64,000 bases of DNA, taken from contig NZ_JACHNC010000001.1 in the NCBI RefSeq assembly GCF_014205215.1, positions 5,390,501-5,454,500 of the forward strand. The letters are read 5' to 3'. Shown here piece after piece: positions 8,268-16,900 of the stretch. Under the pieces are notes generated by a model that saw only the letters and a list, made by a program, of their open reading frames with translations, was not told the DNA's origin and did no database searches. Numbering within the stretch: position 1 is the stretch's first letter; each line of letters opens with the position of its first letter. This stretch comes from Actinoplanes lobatus (GTDB lineage: Bacteria > Actinomycetota > Actinomycetes > Mycobacteriales > Micromonosporaceae). The translations under genes and the position numbers were made by a program.

Positions 8268-9404
8268 ATGCGCAAGTCTTTGCTCGCTCTGGTCGCCGCC
8301 GGCCTGCTGACCACGGCCACGCTCACGGCTTGTGATGACGGGGGTGACACTGAGACGGCGGGTGGCAACACCTCGACGACCACGAACGGTGGCAGCGAGG
8401 AGGTGACCGGCGAGGGTGGCATCGGCGTGATCCTGCCCGACACCAAGAGCTCCCAGCGGTGGAAGTCGGACGACCCCCGCTACATCGAGGCGGCCTTCAA
8501 GAAGGCCGGCGTCAAGGACTACTCGATCGTCAACGCCGAGGGCGACAAGGAGCAGTTCAAGCGTCTCGCCGAGACCATGCTCGACAAGGGCTTCAAGGTC
8601 CTGGTGATCGTGAACCTCGACTCGGTCAGCGGCAAGGCCGTCATCGACAACGCCCACTCCCGCGGCGTCCCGGTGATCGACTACGACCGGCTCACCCTGA
8701 ACGGCGCCGCCGACTACTACGTGAGCTTCGACAACGAGGCCGTCGGCCAGCTGCAGGCCAAGGAGCTGCTGAACTGCCTGGACCAGAAGAAGGTGACCAA
8801 CGCGGTGGTCGCCGAGCTCAACGGCTCACCCACCGACAACAACGCCACCCTCTTCAAGAACGGCTACGACACCGTCCTCAGCGCCAAGTACGACTCGGCC
8901 CAGCTGATCAAGGGCCCGGACCAGTGGGTGCCGGACTGGGACAACGACGAGGGCCGCGAGATGTTCTCGCTGATGCTCAAGCAGTACCCGAACATCGGTG
9001 GGGTGCTCGCCGCCAACGACGGTCTCGGCAACTCGGCCATCGAGGTCCTGCGGGAGAAGAAGCTCAACGGCAAGGTTCCGGTCACCGGGCAGGACGCCAC
9101 CGTCCAGGGCCTCCAGAACATCCTCACCGGCGACCAGTGCATGACCGTCTACAAGGACGTGAAGCAGGAGGCGGACGCCGCCGCCGAGCTGGCGATCAAC
9201 CTGTTCAACGGCGTCAAGCCGGGCCTCCCCGACAAGCTCAAGGACCCGGAGTCCGGCCTCTACATCCCGTTCAAGAGGCTGCTGCCGAAGGCCATCACGA
9301 TCAAGAACGTGAAGTCGGTCGTCGAGTCCGGCTTCGTCGACGTGAACACGCTGTGCAACGCCAAGTACAAGAACGCCTGCAAGGAAGCCAACGTCATCAA
9401 GTGA
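8268..9404 (+). CDS. sugar ABC transporter substrate-binding lipoprotein (xylose/ribose type)
   Basis: 378 residues. The signal peptide ends in the lipobox LTAC, so Cys22 would be lipidated. A Gly/Thr/Ser-rich linker (residues 23-50) is followed by a periplasmic-binding-protein type I fold: GIGVILPDTKSSQRW, VLVIVNLDSVSGKAVIDNA, GVPVIDYDRL, GVLAANDGLGNSAI and VTGQDAT. These match the xylose-binding XylF branch. The C-terminus (NTLCNAKYKNACKEA) carries two cysteines as in many actinobacterial XylF-like proteins. ATG 8268 is preceded by GAGAGGAC. No ATPase or permease gene is adjacent, so it must dock with a transporter encoded elsewhere or act as a sensor. Confidence 0.85.
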   Translation: MRKSLLALVAAGLLTTATLTACDDGGDTETAGGNTSTTTNGGSEEVTGEGGIGVILPDTKSSQRWKSDDPRYIEAAFKKAGVKDYSIVNAEGDKEQFKRLAETMLDKGFKVLVIVNLDSVSGKAVIDNAHSRGVPVIDYDRLTLNGAADYYVSFDNEAVGQLQAKELLNCLDQKKVTNAVVAELNGSPTDNNATLFKNGYDTVLSAKYDSAQLIKGPDQWVPDWDNDEGREMFSLMLKQYPNIGGVLAANDGLGNSAIEVLREKKLNGKVPVTGQDATVQGLQNILTGDQCMTVYKDVKQEADAAAELAINLFNGVKPGLPDKLKDPESGLYIPFKRLLPKAITIKNVKSVVESGFVDVNTLCNAKYKNACKEANVIK

Positions 9405-9406
9405 TG

Positions 9407-9422
9407 ACCGGCACGGGCCGGT
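9407..9422. terminator. short hairpin between convergent genes
   Basis: ACCGGC and GCCGGT pair around the loop ACGG immediately after the binding-protein stop codon. It is a 6-bp GC stem with no U-tract, and it lies between two convergent genes. A weak intrinsic terminator is plausible but not certain. Confidence 0.35.
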
Positions 9423-9427
9423 AGGAC

Positions 9428-10144
9428 CTAGTCCGCGATCCTGATCCGGACGCGGCGGTTCTGCCGGCCCTTGCTCTCCACCTTCACCACCTCGACCCGG
9501 CCCACCTGCGCGGTCGACGCCACATGCGTCCCGCCGTCGGCCTGCACGTCCAGCCCCATGATGTCGATCACCCGGATCTCCGGATGATCCAGCGGCGGCA
9601 GCGCGTCCTGCGTCCGCACCAGTGTCGGAATCTCCAGCGCCTCCGCCCGGGGCAGCACCCGCGCCACGATCTTCCGGTCCGCCGCGATCTCCGCGTTGAC
9701 CGCGTCCTCCAGCGCCTGTTTGAAGCCCGGCGGAACCTCCGGCAGGTTGAAGTCCATCCGCGCCTCGCCCGGCTGCATGTTCCCACCGGTCACCAGCGCC
9801 CCGAAATCCCGGAACACGGTCCCGCACAGAATGTGCAGCCCCGAGTGCGTCCGCATCAGGCTGCCGCGCCGCGCGTCGTCGATCGCCCCGCGCACCGTCG
9901 TCCCCGCCTTCGGCACCGGATCCCCGGGCGCCGGGATCAGATACTGCTCGTCGCCCTTGCGCGTGTCGACGATCCGGGTCTGCACACCCTCCCAGAGCAG
10001 CACCCCGTGATCCGGCGGCTGCCCACCCCCACCGGGATAGAACGCCGACCGGTCCAGCACGATCCCCGCCTCCGGATCGGACCACAACACCGTGCAGTCC
10101 CATTCGCGCACAGTCGGGTCGATCCAGTCCAGCCGCTCCGTCAC
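9428..10144 (-). CDS. AlaX-like alanyl-tRNA editing protein
   Basis: 238 residues, the size of stand-alone AlaX-M proteins, which hydrolyse mischarged Ser- or Gly-tRNA(Ala). The N-terminal domain carries FYPGGGGQPPDHG, as in the AlaRS/AlaX accessory region. The editing site normally uses HxxxH plus CxxxH to hold zinc. Here His100 and His104 are present (RTHSGLHIL), but the third ligand motif reads ADGGTHV: Asp203 replaces the usual Cys, with His207 retained. Zinc could still be held by three ligands with or without Asp. It stands alone, convergent to the sugar-binding lipoprotein. Function by family; activity with the Cys replacement is inferred. Confidence 0.8.
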   Translation of the reverse strand: MTERLDWIDPTVREWDCTVLWSDPEAGIVLDRSAFYPGGGGQPPDHGVLLWEGVQTRIVDTRKGDEQYLIPAPGDPVPKAGTTVRGAIDDARRGSLMRTHSGLHILCGTVFRDFGALVTGGNMQPGEARMDFNLPEVPPGFKQALEDAVNAEIAADRKIVARVLPRAEALEIPTLVRTQDALPPLDHPEIRVIDIMGLDVQADGGTHVASTAQVGRVEVVKVESKGRQNRRVRIRIAD

Positions 10145-10413
10145 ACCCCGACTCTATGACAAACACCCCACCGGCGCGGTCACCCTCACCGCCACCAGGC
10201 CTTTCCCCCATATTTCGTACGGCCTGCGCCGCCCCCGACCACACCACCGGCGTCCCGCCACCTCCGCGACCCGGTGCCGGGTCGAGCCCGCGAGGCCCCG
10301 CCGGGCGGAGATCGCCGCTCACCCTCCCGCTGCGCGAACAGCCCGCCATGGCACGCTGGAGACCGAACACCGCCAGAGATGAGGCGACGCCGGAGCGAAG
10401 CGGAGGTGGCGCA

Positions 10414-10980
10414 ATGAGCTTGGCAGTGCTGGAGCACCCGGAGCCGTGGACCGAAGACGAATACTTCGCGCTCGGCGAGACCTCGAATCGAATCGAGCTG
10501 ATCGATGGGAGCCTGTGGGTGGGTCCCGCGCCGGGCAAACGACACCAGCACATCGCGTTTCTGCTCGCTATGGGGCTCTACGCCGCAGCCGAACGATCGG
10601 GATTCCTGGTGCTGCAGGATGTCAATCTGAGGCTGGCCGGTGGCCGGATTCTCCAACCCGACATCGTCGTGGCCGACACCGACGACCTCGGCACGACGGT
10701 GGAGGCGGCCGAGGCCAAGCTCGTCGTCGAGGTGGTGTCACCGAGCAACGCCGGTACAGACCGCCTCCTGAAGCCCCAGTTGTACGCGGCGGCCGGAATC
10801 GGGTGGTATTTGCGCGTGGAGCAGCCGGACGACTCGGTCGAACTGCACCTGCACCGGCTGGTCGACGATCGCTATGCTCCGGCCGAGGTCGTAGGCCCCG
10901 GCCAGACACTCACCTCCGACGAACCGTTCCCCTTCGCGATCGAAGTGGCGTCCCTGCTGCGCCGCCGTCCCCGCGACTGA
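10414..10980 (+). CDS. Uma2 family PD-(D/E)xK nuclease-fold protein
   Basis: 188 residues. It has the Uma2/DUF820 pattern: an N-terminal WTEDEYFALGETSNRIELID, the acidic core LQPDIVVAD (residues about 80-88), KLVVEVVSPSN (108-118) and the Lys in DRLLKPQLYAAAGI. Together these form a PD-(D/E)xK nuclease-like active site. Uma2 proteins are abundant in Actinobacteria and Cyanobacteria and their cellular role is not established. ATG 10414 is preceded by GGAGG about 8 nt upstream. It converges with the LLM oxidoreductase gene, with 6 bp between the two stop codons. Confidence 0.82.
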   Translation: MSLAVLEHPEPWTEDEYFALGETSNRIELIDGSLWVGPAPGKRHQHIAFLLAMGLYAAAERSGFLVLQDVNLRLAGGRILQPDIVVADTDDLGTTVEAAEAKLVVEVVSPSNAGTDRLLKPQLYAAAGIGWYLRVEQPDDSVELHLHRLVDDRYAPAEVVGPGQTLTSDEPFPFAIEVASLLRRRPRD

Positions 10981-10986
10981 ATGGAG

Positions 10987-11991
10987 CTACTCCGTCAGGA
11001 GTTCGCGGACTCGGGGGACGACCTCGGTGGCGTAGAGCTCGACGCAGGTCATCAGGTGCTCGTGGGGGAGCGGGCCGTGTGAGTACTTCAGGTCGAAGCG
11101 GTCGATGCCCAGGTCGCGGATCGTGGTGGCGATCTTCTGGGCGACCGTGTCCGGGGAACCGACGTGCCAGGCACCCTCGGTGATGTCGGCCTCGAAGCGG
11201 TCCCGGGTGATCGGGGGCCAGCCCCGTTCGCGGCCGATGCGGTCCAGGTTGCGGCGGGCGTGCGGCCACAGGATGTCGACGGCCTCGGCGTCGGTGGCGG
11301 CCACGAAACCGGGGCAGTGCACGGCGATCGGCTGCGGCTCCCGCTCCAGCTCCTTGAGCGCCCGGTGGTAGAGGTCGACGTACGGCGCGAAGCGGGCCGG
11401 GGCGCCGCCGATGATCGCCAGGACGAGCGGCATGCCGTACCGGGCGGCGCGGACCACCGACTCGGGGCTGCCGCCCACGCCGATCCAGGTGCGGATCCGG
11501 CCCGACTCGGTCTTCGGGTAGACCTGCTGGGCGCGCAGGGCCGGGCGGATCGAACCCGCCCAGGTGACCGGGCCCTCGGTGAGCAGCTCGGCCATCAGGT
11601 CCAGCTTCTCGGCGAACAACCGCTCGTAGTCGGCCAGGTCGTAGCCGAACAGCGGGAACGACTCGGTGAACGAGCCGCGGCCCAGGATGATCTCGGCACG
11701 CCCGTTCGCCACGGCGTCCAGCGTGGCGAAGCGCTCGAACACCCGTACCGGATCATCGGAGCTCAGAACGGTGACCGCCGTGCCCAGCCGGACCCGCTCG
11801 GTCCTCGCGGCGATCGCCGCGAGGACGATCTCCGGAGCCGAGATCGCGTAGTCGTCGCGGTGGTGCTCGCCCACCCCGAAGAAGTCCAGGCCGAGCCGGT
11901 CGGCGAGCACACCCTGCTCGACCACGTCCCGGATGACCTGCGCGTACGGCTGGTCGTTGACGTCGCCGAAGGTGTCCAGACCGAATTCCAC
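10987..11991 (-). CDS. LLM-class flavin-dependent oxidoreductase
   Basis: 334 residues, full length for the luciferase-like monooxygenase superfamily. Motifs are FGVGEHHRDDYAISAPEIVL near residue 40, TAVTVLSSDDPVRVFERFA near 72 and EIILGRGSFTESFPLFGYD near 100. The FGVGEHH box is typical of FMN or reduced-flavin users such as alkanal monooxygenase-like proteins. The substrate is not predictable. The gene ends 6 bp from the Uma2 gene and starts about 9 bp downstream of the smpB stop on the same strand, so it may be co-transcribed with smpB by proximity rather than function. Confidence 0.85.
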   Translation of the reverse strand: MEFGLDTFGDVNDQPYAQVIRDVVEQGVLADRLGLDFFGVGEHHRDDYAISAPEIVLAAIAARTERVRLGTAVTVLSSDDPVRVFERFATLDAVANGRAEIILGRGSFTESFPLFGYDLADYERLFAEKLDLMAELLTEGPVTWAGSIRPALRAQQVYPKTESGRIRTWIGVGGSPESVVRAARYGMPLVLAIIGGAPARFAPYVDLYHRALKELEREPQPIAVHCPGFVAATDAEAVDILWPHARRNLDRIGRERGWPPITRDRFEADITEGAWHVGSPDTVAQKIATTIRDLGIDRFDLKYSHGPLPHEHLMTCVELYATEVVPRVRELLTE

Positions 11992-12000
11992 CAGTCGACC

Positions 12001-12480
12001 CTACCGGCGGCCCTTCAACCGCCGGCCCATCTCCTTGGCGATCTCCTTCTTGGCGTCCCGCTCGGCCATGACCTGCCGTTTGTCGTAGCTCTTCAGGCCG
12101 CGGGCCAGGCCCAGCTCGATCTTCGCCCAGCCGTCCTTGAAGTAGAGCGACAGCGGCACCAGGGTCAGCCCGGAGCCGTCGCGCAGCTGGTTGAGGATCT
12201 TCACGATCTCGACCTTGTGCAGGAGCAGTTTCCGGGTCCGCCGTGGGGCGTGGTTGGTCCACGAGCCGAACCCGTACTCGGCGATGTGCAGGCCGTACAG
12301 CATGATCTCGCCCTCGTGCTCCTGGGCGAACGTGTCGACCAGCGACGCCCGGCCCAGCCGCAGCGACTTCACCTCGGTCCCGGCCAGGACCAGACCCGCC
12401 TCGTACGTCCTGAGGATCGCGTAGTCGTGCCGGGCCTTCTTGTTCGACGCGATCAGCTTGACGCCGGTCTCCCTAGGCAC
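12001..12480 (-). CDS. smpB: SsrA-binding protein SmpB
   Basis: 159 residues, the usual length. SmpB binds tmRNA and delivers it to stalled ribosomes for trans-translation. Recognisable elements are [15 protein letters not shown] at the N-terminus, [42 protein letters not shown] and the basic C-terminal tail [20 protein letters not shown]. The GTG at 12478-12480 is chosen as start because the family begins MPRE just before KLIASNKKA. Its start overlaps the end of the upstream small gene by 8 bp. No tmRNA gene was recognised nearby. Confidence 0.95.
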   Translation of the reverse strand: MPRETGVKLIASNKKARHDYAILRTYEAGLVLAGTEVKSLRLGRASLVDTFAQEHEGEIMLYGLHIAEYGFGSWTNHAPRRTRKLLLHKVEIVKILNQLRDGSGLTLVPLSLYFKDGWAKIELGLARGLKSYDKRQVMAERDAKKEIAKEMGRRLKGRR

Positions 12481-12760
12481 CTGGATCCACCAGGTTCGAT
12501 GGGACCGGCCGGCGCATCGAGTAGGTGACGCTGTTGAGCCGGTGCGGCTCGCCCAGCACATGGATCGCCGCACGGTTGTACGCCTGCCACCCGGCCGCCC
12601 CCGCCCGGTTCAGGTGGCGCAGGTCGTCGAACCGCTCGTCGGTGCCCCAGCGCAGCACCCCGCCCGGGTGGTGGAAGGTGGCGGTCCAGTCCATGTACCG
12701 GTCCTCGCCGAGGGTGCCGGCCGCGCGGTACTCCAGGCGCGCGTATTCCCAGTTGTCCAC
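12473..12760 (-). CDS. small hypothetical protein, 95 aa
   Basis: 95 residues beginning [13 protein letters not shown] after the GTG at 12758-12760. It is rich in aromatic residues ([20 protein letters not shown]) and looks like a compact alpha/beta domain. I recognise no family. It overlaps the smpB start by 8 bp on the same strand, so it is likely co-translated with smpB. A longer reading to 12910 would add a low-complexity Arg-rich leader without a ribosome site and is not favoured. Confidence 0.65.
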   Translation of the reverse strand: MDNWEYARLEYRAAGTLGEDRYMDWTATFHHPGGVLRWGTDERFDDLRHLNRAGAAGWQAYNRAAIHVLGEPHRLNSVTYSMRRPVPSNLVDPGA

Positions 12761-12908
12761 CGGATGATTATGACGTCCGATTCGAGCGGAGGCCGCCCGG
12801 AGACGACCATCCGGCCGTCCAATGCCGGAAACCCCTCGACGACCAGGCCTTTCATCACAGCTCGGCCGACGTCGGCGCGTCGTTGGGGTTGGCGTACGCT
12901 CACCCGCC

Positions 12909-13592
12909 ATGACCAGGGGTGACGGGGTGCTGCGGCACCAGTCTCAGCATGACGGCTTCGTGCCGTCGCAGGGCGCGCGGCAGGAGATCGCCGAGGCCAT
13001 CGACCAGCACATCGCCGAGCACTTCGGGCCGGTCGAGTTCGTCTACCACGAGATGCTGTCGCACCTGGTGGCCGTGCACGTCCACCTGGTGGAGCCGACC
13101 GAGGACCGGCCGTACCGGACGCTGATCACCTCCGGCATGAGCGAGCTGCCGATGGCCGTTCCGGACGGCGTCAGCCCGTACGCCGAACTGATGCTCTGCC
13201 TGCCCGCCGACTGGCCGCTGGACCAGGAGGCGCTGTCGGATCCGGCGGTCCACTGGCCGATCCGGGTCCTCAAGGAGATCGCCCGGCTGCCGCACGAGTA
13301 CGGCACCTGGATCGGTGAGTGGCACTCGGTCCCGAACGGCGACCCGGCCGAGCCGTACGCTCCTGGCGTGCCCTTCGCCGGTGTCGTCGTCACGCCGATG
13401 GTGCGGGCGCCGGAGGAGGCGGGCACGATCGTCGCGCCGGACGGCACCGAGATCAACGTGCTCGCGGTGATCCCGCTGCACCCGGCCGAGGTGGCGGTCA
13501 AGACCGGCCAGGGCACGCAGGCCCTCATCGAGATCCTCAACCGGGGTCACGTCTCCGAGCTCCTCGACCCGGCGCGCCCGTCCTTCGCCTGA
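12909..13592 (+). CDS. suppressor-of-fused (SUFU) domain protein
   Basis: 227 residues. The SUFU superfamily pattern is visible: ARQEIAEAIDQHIAEHFGPV, VHVHLVEPTEDRPYRTLITS, GMSELPMAVPDG, YAELMLCLPADWPL and WPIRVLKEIARLPHEYGTWI. In bacteria SUFU-like proteins are commonly immunity proteins of polymorphic toxin systems or general stress-associated proteins. No toxin gene is adjacent here, so an immunity role is unproven. ATG 12909 lies soon after a short gap from the divergent smpB-side genes. It stands alone on the plus strand. Confidence 0.8.
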   Translation: MTRGDGVLRHQSQHDGFVPSQGARQEIAEAIDQHIAEHFGPVEFVYHEMLSHLVAVHVHLVEPTEDRPYRTLITSGMSELPMAVPDGVSPYAELMLCLPADWPLDQEALSDPAVHWPIRVLKEIARLPHEYGTWIGEWHSVPNGDPAEPYAPGVPFAGVVVTPMVRAPEEAGTIVAPDGTEINVLAVIPLHPAEVAVKTGQGTQALIEILNRGHVSELLDPARPSFA

Positions 13593-13763
13593 CCGCGCTG
13601 TCTCACGGGCCCTGAGCCAGCCCTGACAGCCAGCCGGGATCGGCCGATCTGTGCCAGATATCGGGTTGGCTCCATTTCGGTCGGGGATCCGATTGCCCGG
13701 TGTGTTCGGGATGGGTCACGGTGGAGTCCGCGAAGCATTTCGGCCGGGTGGGCGGAGGATGCC

Positions 13764-14045
13764 GTGGACAACGCGTTTTCGCTGAATCAGGGCCGGGCGG
13801 ACGGTGGGCCGGTCAACCGCAAGGCATACACGAGCAGGTCACCCCGGGGTGACGCGCTGGCCCGCAAGCCACCGGGCCGCTGCTGGATCCACGACTACGA
13901 GGACGGTGCGGACGGGCCGCGGTTCGTCTGCCGGGATGCGGACGGGGAGACGGTCGTCGCGGTGCGGAACGTTCCGCACCATCGTTTTCGGTCAGCCGGG
14001 AATTCCGATCCCGACGTGCGGGACGAGCCCGGGGACATGCGGTAG
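13764..14045 (+). CDS. small hypothetical protein, 93 aa
   Basis: 93 residues beginning with GTG 13764; GGCGGAGG lies 5 nt upstream, a good ribosome site. It is hydrophilic with no signal or membrane segment. The C-terminal half (GRCWIHDYEDGADGPRFVCR) has two cysteines and a beta-hairpin-like pattern. I recognise no family. A strong hairpin immediately after the stop supports a real transcript ending here. Confidence 0.5.
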   Translation: MDNAFSLNQGRADGGPVNRKAYTSRSPRGDALARKPPGRCWIHDYEDGADGPRFVCRDADGETVVAVRNVPHHRFRSAGNSDPDVRDEPGDMR

Positions 14046-14053
14046 TGCCGGTG

Positions 14054-14094
14054 GGCCCGGCGCCCTCTCCGTACCGCGAAGAGGGCGCCGGGCC
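14054..14094. terminator. 15-bp stem hairpin terminator
   Basis: The arm at 14054-14068 pairs perfectly with 14080-14094 (15 bp, core GGCCCGGCGCCCTCT) around an 11-nt loop. It begins 9 bp after the stop of the 93-residue protein and lies before the convergent esterase gene, so it can end transcripts from both sides. A partial third and fourth copy of its right arm (GCGCCGGGCC) recurs down to 14165. Confidence 0.7.
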
Positions 14095-14172
14095 TGGAGT
14101 TGCGCCGGGCCTGGAGAGGCGCCGGGCCGGCGCGATCGCCTGTCGCGAACGCGCCGGGCCGGCGGGACCGGG

Positions 14173-15240
14173 TCAGGCGATCGCGGCCTGGACCGCCGGG
14201 AGCCAGCGGGCGGCGATCTTGACGTTGCCGGCGTCGTTGGGGTGGACGCCGTCGTAGGTGTCGGTGGTGGTGTTGAAGCCGGTCCACTGGTCGACCACGG
14301 TGACCGGCGACGCGGCGGTGTTCAGTGAGGCCGCCCAGGCCGGGATGGCCGCGTTCAGGTTGACCACGCGCTGGCCGCAGTCGGTGCAGGTGGACGGGTT
14401 CAGCGGGATGATCTGCGCGACGATGATCTTCATGTTCGGCTTGTAGGCGCGCATCTGCCCGACCAGGGTGGTGTAGGCGTTCAGGATCGTGGTCGTGGAG
14501 AGGTTGCTCCAGGCGTCGTTCGTGCCGAAGTGCATGAGGACGACGTCCGGGCCGGAGGCGGAGAGCCAGGCCGGCAGCATGTTCTGGCTGGCGACGTTGG
14601 TGACCAGGTAACCGCCGTGGCCCTCGTGCTCGCCGTCGTAGGGGAAGCCGCATCCGTCGCCGGGCAGGGTGCCGACGAAGTCCACCTGGGCGGCCGGGAG
14701 TTGCTGCCAGAGCAGGGCACGCCAGCATCCGGGGGAGCCGGTGATCGAGTCGCCGAGCGCCATGATCTTCTTCTTGGTGGTGGCCGAACTGCTCGGCGAG
14801 GGAGGTCCCGAGACGTCGGTGGGTGTGGGCACGACGCCTCCGGTACAGGTCACGCCGTTGAGGGTGAACGACGCGGGGACCGGGTTGCTGCCGGTCCACG
14901 AGCCGTTGAAGCCGAACGACGCCTTGCCGTTCGTGGCGATGGCGCCGTTCCAGGCGGCGTTCTTGACGGTGACCGTGGATCCGGACTGGGTGACCGTGCC
15001 GTTCCACAGTTGGGTGATCGTCTGGCCGGCCGGGAACGTGAACACCAGCGACCAGGAGGAGACCGGGTCGCCGAGATTGGTGACGTCCACGGCCGCGCCG
15101 AATCCGCCGGGCCACTGGCTGCTGACGGTGTACTTGACGGCGCAGCCGGCGGCCGCGTTCGCGCTGGTGGCGGTGGCTACGGCGGTTGCTGAGAGCAGGG
15201 CGGTGACGAGGCCGAGGACGGCCGCCTTTCGTCGTTGCAT
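14173..15240 (-). CDS. secreted CBM2 plus SGNH/GDSL esterase (CE3-like)
   Basis: 355 residues. Domains in order are a Sec signal peptide (1-31), a family 2 carbohydrate-binding module (about 33-133; paired Cys33/Cys132 and Trp residues in SSQWPGG and LWNGTV), a Pro/Ser/Thr linker (138-155), and an SGNH hydrolase domain. The nucleophile is Ser165 in ALGDSITGS; other blocks are GTND and DGVHPN (Asp330, His333). The IMALGDSITGSPGCWR start resembles CE3 acetylxylan esterases, so it probably deacetylates xylan while tethered to cellulose. ATG 15240 has GGAGGC upstream, favoured over the ATG at 15288. A CebR box 51 bp upstream suggests induction by cello-oligosaccharide. Confidence 0.87.
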   Translation of the reverse strand: MQRRKAAVLGLVTALLSATAVATATSANAAAGCAVKYTVSSQWPGGFGAAVDVTNLGDPVSSWSLVFTFPAGQTITQLWNGTVTQSGSTVTVKNAAWNGAIATNGKASFGFNGSWTGSNPVPASFTLNGVTCTGGVVPTPTDVSGPPSPSSSATTKKKIMALGDSITGSPGCWRALLWQQLPAAQVDFVGTLPGDGCGFPYDGEHEGHGGYLVTNVASQNMLPAWLSASGPDVVLMHFGTNDAWSNLSTTTILNAYTTLVGQMRAYKPNMKIIVAQIIPLNPSTCTDCGQRVVNLNAAIPAWAASLNTAASPVTVVDQWTGFNTTTDTYDGVHPNDAGNVKIAARWLPAVQAAIA

Positions 15241-15290
15241 CGGGATGCCTCCGGGGATGTGCTTGACGGGGGTCCGGGGACGGAGCACGC

Positions 15291-15304
15291 TGGGAGCGCT
15301 CCCA
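15291..15304. promoter_or_regulatory. CebR/CelR operator
   Basis: TGGGAGCGCTCCCA, a perfect 14-bp palindrome identical to the cellulose-utilisation repressor site known from Streptomyces and Thermobifida (CebR/CelR, LacI family, released by cellobiose or cellotriose). It lies 51 bp upstream of the esterase start codon, the expected place for repression. No CebR gene is in the window. Confidence 0.85.
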
Positions 15305-15487
15305 ATTAACGCACATCAATGCGTGGTTGGAGAAGGGCGTGCGGCGCGATGGGATGGGCGCCGCGCGGGTGGGCGACTGCGGTGGGGGTGAGATCCGCGC
15401 GCGATTTCACCCGGCAGCCGTCCGGCCGGGAGAGCGGGGAGAGCGGGTGCTACGGGGCCCGCCTCCCCGCGTTACCCCACCAGGTGA

Positions 15488-16900
15488 TCAATCACGGTCG
15501 AGGAGTGCCGCGGGGCCGAGATTGCGGATCGACGCGTCCAGGACGTGGACGGTGTGCGCCAGGGCGATCGACCCGCCCCGGCGGCGGACCGCGGCCGCCA
15601 CCTGCATGAGACAACCCGGGTTGGCCGTCACCAGCAGGTCGGCGCCGGTCGCCAGGACCGCCTTCGCCTTGCGGTCGCCCAGTTCGGCGGCCGGGACCGG
15701 GTTCAGCACGTTCCACACGCCGGCCGAACCGCAGCAGATCTCCGGATCGGCGATCGCCCGCAGCTCCACCCCCGGGATGCCGCGCAGCAGGGCCCGCGGC
15801 TGCGCCCGGACGCCCTGGGCATGCGCCAGATGGCAGGCGTCGTGATAGGCCACGGTCAGCGGCAGCGGATGACGCGGCGCGACCGGGCCCAGCTCGGCCA
15901 GCAGCTCGGACAGGTCGCGGACCTTCGCGGTGAACGCGGCCGCCCGCTCGGCGTAGACCGGATCGTCGGCGAGCAGCTCGCCGTACTCCTTCAGCGACGA
16001 GCCGCAGCCCGCCGCGTTGACCACGAAGTAGTCCATGCCGCAGCGCTCGAACGTGTCGATCAGCTTCCGGGCGAACCGCTGCGCCTCGGCACGGCGCCCG
16101 TTGTGCACGCTCAGCGCCCCGCAACAGCCCTGGCCGGGCGGGATCAGCACCTCACAGCCCTCGGCGGCGAGGACCCGTACCGTCGCCGAATTGACGTCCG
16201 GGAAGAACGCGGACTGAACACAACCGGTCAGCATGCCCACCACCGCGCGCCGGGCGCCGCGTGCGCGCACGCGCGCCGGCGGACGCGGCACGCCGCGCAG
16301 CCGCGGCGCCAGCGAATCCAGTGTGGCGAGCGTCGGGGCCAGCCGCTGGAGCAGGCCACTGCGGGCCACCAGCCTTTGCAGACCCGACATCTGGTACGCG
16401 CGAAGCGGCCCCCGCAGCAGCCGGAGCCGTTTCGGGTACGGGAAGAGCGCGAAGATCGCCGTCCGCAGGGCCCGCTCCCGGGCCGTCCGTGGGTGCCGGC
16501 GCTCCACCTGGGCGCGGGTGTCCTCGATCAGCCGGTCGTAGCGCACCCCGGACGGGCACGCGGTCACACAGGCCATGCAGCCCAGACAACGGTCGAAGTG
16601 GGTGACCATCGAGTCGCTCAGCGGCTCCCCGGACAGACCCTGCCCGATCAGATGGATCCGTCCGCGAGGCGAGTCCATCTCCTCACCCCACAGCACGTAG
16701 GTGGGGCAGGTGGTCAGGCAGAACCCGCAGTGCACACAGTCCGACACCAGATCGGCGCGCGGCGGATGGTCGGAGTCGAACGCCGGCCCGCCCACCGGCG
16801 GACCGGGCGTCCCGGCCGCCCGCAGCGCGTCGACCGGCGGCGTCCCGATCCCGCGTGCCGCGTCCACCGGCGTGTGGAGTCCGTCGTCGATATCGGACAT
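15488..16900 (-). CDS. glcF: glycolate oxidase iron-sulfur subunit GlcF
   Basis: 470 residues. Two ferredoxin-type [4Fe-4S] motifs lie near the N-terminus (CVHCGFCLTTCPTY and CLGCMACVTACPSG). They are followed by two CCG (cysteine-rich) domains: GCVQSAFF with GQGCCGALS, and YHDACHLAHAQG with ICCGSAGVW. It passes electrons from the flavin subunits to the quinone pool at the membrane. The ATG at 16898-16900 overlaps the glcE stop (TGATG), which fixes the start; a longer upstream reading would run through glcE. The first 48 residues are a Pro/Ala-rich leader not usual in GlcF. It is third gene of glcDEF. Confidence 0.9.
   Translation of the reverse strand: MSDIDDGLHTPVDAARGIGTPPVDALRAAGTPGPPVGGPAFDSDHPPRADLVSDCVHCGFCLTTCPTYVLWGEEMDSPRGRIHLIGQGLSGEPLSDSMVTHFDRCLGCMACVTACPSGVRYDRLIEDTRAQVERRHPRTARERALRTAIFALFPYPKRLRLLRGPLRAYQMSGLQRLVARSGLLQRLAPTLATLDSLAPRLRGVPRPPARVRARGARRAVVGMLTGCVQSAFFPDVNSATVRVLAAEGCEVLIPPGQGCCGALSVHNGRRAEAQRFARKLIDTFERCGMDYFVVNAAGCGSSLKEYGELLADDPVYAERAAAFTAKVRDLSELLAELGPVAPRHPLPLTVAYHDACHLAHAQGVRAQPRALLRGIPGVELRAIADPEICCGSAGVWNVLNPVPAAELGDRKAKAVLATGADLLVTANPGCLMQVAAAVRRRGGSIALAHTVHVLDASIRNLGPAALLDRD

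Noticed and set aside
12761..12908. tmRNA gene beside smpB
   Set aside because: The gap is too short for ssrA and shows no tRNA-like ends or tag-peptide frame.
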